Assembly (NCBI GenBank): GCA_017935525.1
Contig: JAGBHJ010000080.1
Span: 1 to 7,460, forward strand
DNA: 7,460 nucleotides
Direction: 5' to 3'
Source of the DNA: Clostridia bacterium
GTDB taxonomy: Bacteria; Bacillota; Clostridia; HGM11327
The position numbers and the translations under genes are program-made. Positions 1 through 4,419 of the stretch are shown one piece after another (positions within the stretch are counted from its first letter, which is position 1; each line of letters opens with the position of its first letter). The notes beneath the pieces are model-generated. The model had not been told where the DNA came from and did not search any database. It was given only the letters and a program-made list of their open reading frames with translations.

Positions 1-71
1 AAAGGAAGGAAAAGGTGTTGCAGATTGCCGACCTTGAGGTCTGTAGGGACCGGCGTCCCCGACGGTCCAAA
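1..71. repeat. Copy 1 of a 71-bp direct repeat
   Basis: Positions 1-71 match 236-306 at 67 of 71 bases without gaps (offset 235). The differences are one base near position 7 and three clustered near 21-24. Each copy contains GACC-TTGA-GGTC, then GTAGGGACC, then an imperfect palindrome with arms GGACCG and CGGTCC. The repeat may extend left of the window. It is non-coding as far as I can see: the only frames across it are short and show no recognisable protein. Confidence 0.9.
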
Positions 72-182
72 TGCATATTCATATTTTTTATTGAAACGGA
101 CGACCAATGGCAAGCCCTTTTACCCCGCTTGCGGGAGCTCTGTACCCTTCATAAAAGGTTTACCTGCAGAGAAAACGATTCC

Positions 183-230
183 GTAGGGGCGTTCTGTGAA
201 CGCCCGCGGGCGAACGAAGTTCGCCCCTAC
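183..230. repeat. 48-bp double-hairpin palindromic element (REP/MITE-like)
   Basis: The outer arms GTAGGGGCG (183-191) and CGCCCCTAC (222-230) are perfect inverted repeats. Inside are two tandem hairpins: GGGCGTTC-TGT-GAACGCCC at 187-205 and GGGCGAAC-GAA-GTTCGCCC at 208-226, each with an 8-bp stem and 3-nt loop, separated by GC. The DNA can form either one long cruciform or two short ones. It lies between the two copies of the direct repeat. The architecture resembles REP-type or miniature non-autonomous elements; no transposase is in the window. Confidence 0.85.
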
Positions 231-235
231 GAAAA

Positions 236-306
236 AAAGGATGGAAAAGGTGTTGTGAATTGCCGACCTTGAGGTCTGTAGGGACCGGCGTCCCCGACGG
301 TCCAAA
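236..306. repeat. Copy 2 of a 71-bp direct repeat
   Basis: This is the second copy of the repeat at 1-71 (67 of 71 identical). Unlike copy 1, its GTAGGGACC at 278-286 has a near-complementary partner, GGTTCCTAC at 323-331 (8 of 9 positions). Positions 278-331 therefore look like a complete 54-bp element with inverted GTAGG...CCTAC ends. That end lies 5 bp from the U-tract of the cotJ terminator. Confidence 0.9.
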
Positions 307-333
307 ACGCTTCCCGACGGCAGGTTCCTACCG

Positions 334-372
334 AATAAAAAACTCCCTCAGCAAGCTATGTGCCGAGAGAGT
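334..372 (-). terminator. Intrinsic terminator of the cotJ operon
   Basis: Read on the minus strand, arms at 372-361 and 353-342 pair over 12 consecutive positions (two G-U wobbles) around a 7-nt loop, followed directly by TTTTTTATT. It starts 27 bp after the cotJC stop. The sequence shows a classic rho-independent terminator. Confidence 0.88.
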
Positions 373-398
373 CAAAACGTCTGGTGTATCCCTTGAGG

Positions 399-971
399 TC
401 AGAAGAGCTTCTTCTTGCCCATGTTGTCCTCAACTATGCGCAAAACCTCGCCAAAACGCTGGTAATGCACTATCTCGCGCTCACGGAGGAATCGTATGGG
501 CGCAATAACGTCGGGGTCCTCTGCCACGTCAAGAATATTCTCATACACTGCCTTTGCCTTTTGCTCGGCTGCAAGATCCTCGTTAAGGTCAACGATGGGG
601 TTGCCCGTGCTCTGAAGCGCTATGGCGTTATAGGGCACACCGTTGGAGTCAGCAGGGTATACTCCCTTGCCGTGGAGAATAAACGTGGAGCCGTAACCGC
701 TTGCCTCCAGCAGGTCGGGGTCAGCATCCTCCAGCAGCTGATGCACTATGGTGCCCACCATCTCCAGATGCGCCAGCTCCTCCGAGCCGATGTCATTAAG
801 CACAGCCTTGGAGCGCTGACAGGGCATTGAAAATCTCTGTGAGAGGTAGCGCACGGATGCGCTGAGCTCACCGTCGGGGCCGCCGTACTGGCTGATGATA
901 TACTTTGCCATGCGAGGGTCGGGCTTTCTTATATTGATTGGGAATTGAAGTCTTTTTTCGTAAAACCACAT
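399..971 (-). CDS. cotJC: Spore coat protein CotJC, manganese-catalase family
   Basis: The product is 190 aa, the usual length for CotJC, a di-manganese catalase-like protein of the inner spore coat. The five positions expected to bind the two Mn ions, by comparison with the Lactobacillus manganese catalase pattern, are all present: Glu35, Glu65, His68, Glu136 and His169. The Glu136-to-His169 spacing of 33 residues is the one I recall for the enzyme. Recognisable family blocks are GSEELAHLEM (62-71), DLAAEQKAKAVYENIL (132-147) and REREIVHYQRFGEVL (163-177). There is no signal peptide, as expected for a coat protein made in the mother cell. The ATG at 971 is preceded by AAGGAAGGTGAG. It lies 17 bp after cotJB, is the last gene of the operon and is followed by a terminator. 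The intact ligands suggest possible peroxide-removing activity, which is inference. Confidence 0.96.
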   Translation of the reverse strand: MWFYEKRLQFPINIRKPDPRMAKYIISQYGGPDGELSASVRYLSQRFSMPCQRSKAVLNDIGSEELAHLEMVGTIVHQLLEDADPDLLEASGYGSTFILHGKGVYPADSNGVPYNAIALQSTGNPIVDLNEDLAAEQKAKAVYENILDVAEDPDVIAPIRFLREREIVHYQRFGEVLRIVEDNMGKKKLF

Positions 972-988
972 ATGCTTCTCACCTTCCT

Positions 989-1255
989 TTACTGTTTATC
1001 CCAGGGCCAGGGGCCGTCTGTCCAGCCCCAGCAGTCCTCGGGCTGATAATTCTCCGCATTCAGAGGGCCGTAAAACGCCGTGTAGCGCGTCTTTAGCTCC
1101 TTGGCATGGGAAACGTTATCCCTGTAAAGCTCCAAAGCCCGTGAGTCGTGGCAGTGGGTATCCAGATACAGCTTTAGATCCTGCAGCAGAAATTCAATGG
1201 CGCTTATCTCCTCCAGCAAGCACTTGCGGTCGTTTGTTTTGTTATTTTGACTCAT
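989..1255 (-). CDS. cotJB: Spore coat protein CotJB
   Basis: The product is 88 aa and belongs to the small CotJB coat family. Visible hallmarks are the helical N-terminal half ending in LKLYLDTHCHDSRAL (27-41), the YGPL block (62-65) and the tryptophan-rich tail WGWTDGPWPW (76-85). I chose the ATG at 1255 because GGAAAGGAG lies 6-7 bp upstream. A longer start at 1303 would add 16 residues that do not fit the family and would run deep into cotJA. The start overlaps the end of cotJA by 14 bp, so translation is probably coupled. CotJB is known to be made with CotJA and CotJC and to be assembled into the coat; its biochemical role is unknown. Confidence 0.94.
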   Translation of the reverse strand: MSQNNKTNDRKCLLEEISAIEFLLQDLKLYLDTHCHDSRALELYRDNVSHAKELKTRYTAFYGPLNAENYQPEDCWGWTDGPWPWDKQ

Positions 1256-1463
1256 TGCAATCTCCTTTCCTGCAGGGGCAATAGGGCATATCCAATGCCT
1301 CAAAGGCTGTGCCCGCCGTCAAAGCGTCGCAGGGGGCGTAGGTATTGCCCCATTGCTGATATTTGATATATGCAAAGGCGAGGCGCATTTCGTGGGGGAT
1401 GGCGGGGATAACGTCCTCAACGGATGCGCTCTGTGCCTTCAGATCCTTTTTTGTCTGTTCCAT
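1242..1463 (-). CDS. cotJA: Spore coat-associated protein CotJA
   Basis: The product is 73 aa. The family signature is clear: an approximately 30-residue variable N-terminus, then IKYQQWGNTYAPCDAL (33-48), then GTAFEALDMPYCP (51-63). In the family this reads as Q-x-W, a spacer and GT-F-x-L-x-P. The C-terminus has three cysteines (62, 64, 69) in a basic, polar tail. The ATG at 1463 has AGGAAAGGAAA upstream. It is the first gene of cotJA-B-C and overlaps cotJB by 14 bp. In Bacillus the operon is transcribed in the mother cell under sigma-E and CotJA is needed for CotJC assembly; that is family knowledge and not visible here. Confidence 0.95.
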   Translation of the reverse strand: MEQTKKDLKAQSASVEDVIPAIPHEMRLAFAYIKYQQWGNTYAPCDALTAGTAFEALDMPYCPCRKGDCNESK

Positions 1464-1485
1464 GGTCAGTTTCCTTTCCTGTTAT

Positions 1486-1503
1486 TGACGGGTTCATCCG
1501 TCA
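1486..1503 (-). promoter_or_regulatory. Inverted repeat in the cotJ leader
   Basis: TGACGG-N6-CCGTCA is a perfect 6-bp inverted repeat 23 bp upstream of the cotJA start. If the TATAAT at 1513-1508 is the -10, transcription would begin near 1501, placing this dyad at the very 5' end of the mRNA, either as a small hairpin or as an operator overlapping +1. The dyad is seen directly; its role is inferred. Confidence 0.4.
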
Positions 1504-1507
1504 GTAC

Positions 1508-1538
1508 ATTATACGCAATTTATGGCAAAATGCGACAA
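1508..1538 (-). promoter_or_regulatory. Candidate promoter of the cotJ operon
   Basis: On the minus strand, GCGTATAAT ends at 1508. TATAAT matches the sigma-A -10, but the only upstream hexamer, TTGTCG (1538-1533), lies 19 bp away, longer than ideal. CGTATAAT also matches 6 of 8 positions of the sigma-E -10 CATACAAT, but the best -35 match, GCATTTT, is only 11 bp away, too close for a good sigma-E promoter. Sigma-E control is expected for this operon from Bacillus, but the sequence does not settle which factor is used. Confidence 0.35.
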
Positions 1539-1806
1539 AAAAGACAATTTCCGTAAAAAACATTTTCGTTAATAATTTGTTTACAAATTAGCACGTGTAA
1601 TAAAATGTGATAATTATGTGTGAAAAAGTCGAAGCGGATTAACGAATAGTGATAAATTAGCGCCCAAAATAGTGTTAATTAACATTTTTACAAAGGGTGG
1701 ATCACTGTAAATTATATTAAATAATTACAGAATTTACGCATATATTGGGAAAATGTCATAATTTTGCAGTGGATGTCTTTCATTTGATAATTGTGAAAAA
1801 TGTGAG

Positions 1807-1856
1807 AAAAATAATAAAAAAAATTACTTGACTTTTGTTGCAGAGTGTGGTATCAT
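1807..1856 (+). promoter_or_regulatory. Strong vegetative (sigma-A) promoter with UP-like tract
   Basis: TTGACT (1828-1833) and TATCAT (1851-1856) are separated by exactly 17 bp. TGG directly before the -10 gives the extended TGnTAT form. Immediately upstream of the -35, positions 1807-1826 contain only A and T, as in UP elements contacted by the RNA polymerase alpha subunit. Transcription should begin near 1862, giving a leader of about 52 nt for the lipoprotein gene. Confidence 0.85.
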
Positions 1857-1861
1857 ATCTT

Positions 1862-1887
1862 TACCGAGGGGAAACCCTATTGCGGTA
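1862..1887 (+). promoter_or_regulatory. 5'-end leader hairpin with GAAA tetraloop
   Basis: TACCG (1862-1866) pairs with CGGTA (1883-1887), and AGGG (1867-1870) pairs with CCCT (1875-1878) around the loop GAAA. ATTG (1879-1882) is a one-sided bulge. The structure begins at the predicted transcription start, so the mRNA would have almost no single-stranded 5' tail. Such 5' hairpins are known to stabilise mRNAs in Firmicutes. The pairing is seen; the stabilising role is inferred. Confidence 0.6.
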
Positions 1888-1897
1888 TATTATTTTA

Positions 1898-1905
1898 TAA
1901 GGAGG
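1898..1905 (+). promoter_or_regulatory. Shine-Dalgarno site that fixes the GTG start
   Basis: TAAGGAGG ends 8 bp before the GTG at 1914 and is a near-perfect anti-16S match. It decides the start: the earlier in-frame GTG at 1845 lies inside the promoter, before the predicted transcription start. Confidence 0.9.
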
Positions 1906-1913
1906 ATAATATC

Positions 1914-4154
1914 GTGAAAAAGGTATTATCAATTTTGTTGGTAATCGCGTTGACAGCTACATTGTTTGCTGGCTGCGGTGAAGAGCCTTCTGCAACTGTA
2001 GATCCTGGCAAGACACCCGCCGCATCTGAGTCTGTTAACCCGACAACACCGACACCCGAAACACCTCCGCCGCCGACAAAGGCTGACTGGAGAAGTAAAT
2101 TCGTAGAGGGTGGAGAGTTGGCTGGTATCATCATTTATGATGACGTAAACTACCTCTCATCATGGGACGGTGCAACTATCGCTACATTGGCAGAGGTTGG
2201 TCTTAAGATTGACGCTAAGATCGCTCCTGTTAACAGCGAAGTTCTCTCCATCAACAAGTACGACGGTCTTATCACAAAGGAAGGTAGAGACTCCTATGTA
2301 AGCAATCTTACAAACATCTTCATGGATTCTGCTACAATGCCTGACTTCTTGCCTGCTCTGTACGCTTCTAACGTTGGTACAGACGTAGCATTCAAGCAGT
2401 TGGGACCCTCATTCCTTGTAGACCTCAATCCCTTCCTTGAGGAAGGTGGCGCTCTGACTCCCTACATTGATTGGGTATGGACAGAGAAGATGGATGATAC
2501 AGAGTACTTCCAGAACGCTAAGGTTGCTCTTGAGACAGTTAACGGCGAGCTCTATGCTATCCCCAGAGCTGAGTTCATGGTAGAAAAGGCTGCTCTTATC
2601 TTCAATACTTCTGCTCTTGAGGATCTCGGTCTTGAGTTCCCTGAGACATGGGAAGATGTTGAGGAAGCACTTGCTGCTTACAAGGCTGCTAACCCTGACA
2701 ACTACGGTTTCATCCACAACATGGAAGTTCCTACAATCGACTCCATCCTCACACCTATTGCTAACGCATACGGTTTGGACTTCGATGCTTCCTTCGCATG
2801 GAAGGAGCAGAATGGCGCTCCCTTGTTCTCTTACATCGACGACGCTTACTTGAAGGTTCTCCAGACAGCTAAGAAGTTCGCTGAGAACGGTTGGGTTCTT
2901 ACAGATCCTGACATGGAAGGTGCTGTTATTGCTGGTTGGGATTGCTCCAACGACATCGACAACATCCTTAAGGGCGAGATCGCTGATCAGAGATGGTCTT
3001 TGGCTGGCGGCGAGCTCATGATGTACGGTGATGCATGGCACAGATACCACCTTGGTGTTGGCGATGCTGGTTACTGGACAGATCATGGTATTGCTGTTGA
3101 TGGCTACAAGGCAGCTATCTCCGGCGGTTCTGCATTCGACTACTGCTACCTCGCAATCTCCAACAAGTCTGTAACAGCAGACACAGAGGAAGGCTACGAG
3201 ACAGTTCTCAGAATCATGAACTACATGACAAAGTTCTGCTCCGTTGAGGGTTACATGCAGACATGCTTCGGTAAGAAAGGTATTCCTTTTGCTGATTCTT
3301 GGGAAGAGTCCGGTAACTTCGTATGGGTTACACATGACAACGGCCAGGAGTACATCAGATTCACAGAGGGTAACGACAGATTCGATATGAGATCTGAAGA
3401 CACAACACTTCCTATGTGGAAGGCTGGTAAGCCCTTCTTCGAGACATTGTCTCCTCTCTACACATGGTTGTTCCAGGTATGCAACGGCTTCAAGTCTGGT
3501 GACGGCGTATGGAGATCTCAGTACAACTTCGGTAAGGAGTGGAATGAGGACATGACAGCTGAAGAGCTCGACGTTACTATGGACGAGTGGCTTGCTGGTG
3601 AGCAGTACACAACAGAGATCGTTGAGAACGAAGACGGTACACAGTCTGAGGTTCAGGTAAGAGTTAAGAACTGGTCTTACTACATTGACGAGAACCACAG
3701 CCCCTATGTACAGGACGGTCACGTATTCACATATCCTGCTACAGAGAACACAAGACTTTGGGCTTGGGGTGGCAGATCAGGTGGTATTGACTTCTTCGCA
3801 GACGTTTCCGCGTTCCCGATGCAGTACACAATCTATAGCTTCAACGAGTCTCAGACTCAGCAGTATCCTATCATGAAGGAACTCGTAGCTGACGTTAAGG
3901 CAAACGGCAACCTCATCTATGATGCATTCTTGCCTGCTGCTAACGAAGTTCTTTCCGGTATGGAAGCTTCTATGATGCAGATCAAGATCGACAACCTCAC
4001 AAAGATCGCTAAGAACTTTACAACGGATTACCTCTCCGGTGCAAAGGGCGACAGCGACTGGGATGCTTACGTTAAGTCTCTTAACGATGCTGGCTACCAG
4101 GATGTATATGACTTCTACGCTGCTAACGTTTGGTTCTGGCAGACAGCGAAGTAA
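1914..4154 (+). CDS. Extracellular solute-binding lipoprotein of an ABC importer (large, family 1-like)
   Basis: The product is 746 aa from a GTG start. Residues 1-21 are a lipoprotein signal: KK, a hydrophobic stretch, then the lipobox LFAGC with Cys21 as lipidation site. Residues 22-57 are a Thr/Pro-rich linker. The rest reads as a two-lobed binding protein, with VALETVNGELYAIPR (about 205-219), a WEDVEEAL block and a C-terminal region ending in WDAYVKSLNDAGYQDVYDF, typical of LplA/LipO-like sugar-binding proteins. Typical members are about 430-560 aa, so this one is unusually long. The role is inferred: capture of a sugar or oligosaccharide outside the membrane and delivery to a permease. 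No permease or ATPase lies beside it, and a terminator follows at 41 bp, so it is monocistronic. Codons are strongly biased (Arg apparently always AGA, Thr mostly ACA, Lys AAG, Asn AAC, Phe TTC), unlike its neighbours, pointing to very high expression. The ligand cannot be named. Confidence 0.9.
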   Translation: MKKVLSILLVIALTATLFAGCGEEPSATVDPGKTPAASESVNPTTPTPETPPPPTKADWRSKFVEGGELAGIIIYDDVNYLSSWDGATIATLAEVGLKIDAKIAPVNSEVLSINKYDGLITKEGRDSYVSNLTNIFMDSATMPDFLPALYASNVGTDVAFKQLGPSFLVDLNPFLEEGGALTPYIDWVWTEKMDDTEYFQNAKVALETVNGELYAIPRAEFMVEKAALIFNTSALEDLGLEFPETWEDVEEALAAYKAANPDNYGFIHNMEVPTIDSILTPIANAYGLDFDASFAWKEQNGAPLFSYIDDAYLKVLQTAKKFAENGWVLTDPDMEGAVIAGWDCSNDIDNILKGEIADQRWSLAGGELMMYGDAWHRYHLGVGDAGYWTDHGIAVDGYKAAISGGSAFDYCYLAISNKSVTADTEEGYETVLRIMNYMTKFCSVEGYMQTCFGKKGIPFADSWEESGNFVWVTHDNGQEYIRFTEGNDRFDMRSEDTTLPMWKAGKPFFETLSPLYTWLFQVCNGFKSGDGVWRSQYNFGKEWNEDMTAEELDVTMDEWLAGEQYTTEIVENEDGTQSEVQVRVKNWSYYIDENHSPYVQDGHVFTYPATENTRLWAWGGRSGGIDFFADVSAFPMQYTIYSFNESQTQQYPIMKELVADVKANGNLIYDAFLPAANEVLSGMEASMMQIKIDNLTKIAKNFTTDYLSGAKGDSDWDAYVKSLNDAGYQDVYDFYAANVWFWQTAK

Positions 4155-4194
4155 TATGTTGGTTTGACCTGACATTGTATACTTAGTACGAATT

Positions 4195-4230
4195 CCCCGA
4201 CTACTCCTTGAGTGGTCGGGGTTTTTGTTT
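4195..4230 (+). terminator. Intrinsic terminator of the lipoprotein gene
   Basis: An 11-bp stem (4195-4205 with 4211-4221, one G-T wobble, four terminal C-G pairs) around the 5-nt loop CCTTG is followed by TTTTTGTTT. It begins 41 bp after the stop codon. Confidence 0.93.
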
Positions 4231-4296
4231 ATACAAACAGTATCATGTATCTATCGCGGGGTAAAAACAGCTATGCCGAACCCTTGCTGTAAACAG

Positions 4297-4344
4297 AAAG
4301 AGCAAACACACAGGATGAATGATCTTGTGTGTCTGCTCTTTTTT
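4297..4344. terminator. Long hairpin in the convergent gap, probable bidirectional terminator
   Basis: Arms 4297-4316 and 4322-4341 pair over 20 positions with one A-C mismatch (4305/4333) and one G-T wobble (4313/4325), around the loop GAATG. On the plus strand it ends in TTTTTT (4339-4344). On the minus strand the stem is followed by the weaker CTTTCTGTTT. It lies about 80 bp past the stop of the minus-strand beta-helix gene, for which I find no other terminator. It could be a backup for the lipoprotein gene, the terminator for the beta-helix operon, or both. Confidence 0.7.
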
Positions 4345-4419
4345 GTTAGTTATGTTGCTTGCGAAGGCTCTGTCAAGAGCATTACGCTAAGGACCGGTTT
4401 GGGGTTGATATTGTCTGTC

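Larger units (their letters stand above)
1464..1827. other. AT-rich divergent intergenic region with several dyads
   Basis: I see no gene here; stops are frequent in all frames and composition is far more AT-rich than the flanking genes. It holds TAATTTGT-TT-ACAAATTA (1573-1590, perfect 8-bp arms), TGTTAATTAACA (1673-1684, perfect palindrome) and CTGTAA-N14-TTACAG (1705-1730). It also holds four copies of TGTGANAA (1606, 1619, 1792, 1801) and a one-mismatch copy at 1648. Some of these are expected by chance in AT-rich DNA. The 18-bp dyad is operator-sized. The region is long for a divergent promoter, so binding of regulators is plausible but unproven. Confidence 0.5.

Noticed and set aside
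15..305. Short frames (85 and 61 codons) across the repeat cluster
   Set aside because: They are built from palindromic repeat DNA, are rich in Arg, Pro and Cys, and have no ribosome binding site or family resemblance.
1..331. CRISPR array
   Set aside because: There are only two copies of a 71-bp repeat, separated by a 164-bp segment that itself contains a palindromic element; this is not a repeat-spacer pattern.
360..830. 156-codon plus-strand frame opposite cotJC
   Set aside because: cotJC on the other strand is unmistakable, with all catalytic ligands in place; the antisense product resembles nothing.
1845..1913. Upstream GTG as start of the lipoprotein gene
   Set aside because: It lies between the -35 and -10 boxes, before the predicted transcription start. 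It would also put 23 extra residues in front of a perfect lipoprotein signal; the GTG at 1914 has a consensus ribosome binding site.
2409..3722. 437-codon open frame on the minus strand, opposite the lipoprotein gene
   Set aside because: It is a shadow of strongly biased codons, which avoid the triplets that read as stops on the other strand. Its translation has no recognisable domain, and no promoter or ribosome binding site is evident.
3777..4175. 132-codon minus-strand frame at the end of the lipoprotein gene
   Set aside because: It has the same cause as the larger antisense frame, and it overlaps a gene with clear family features.
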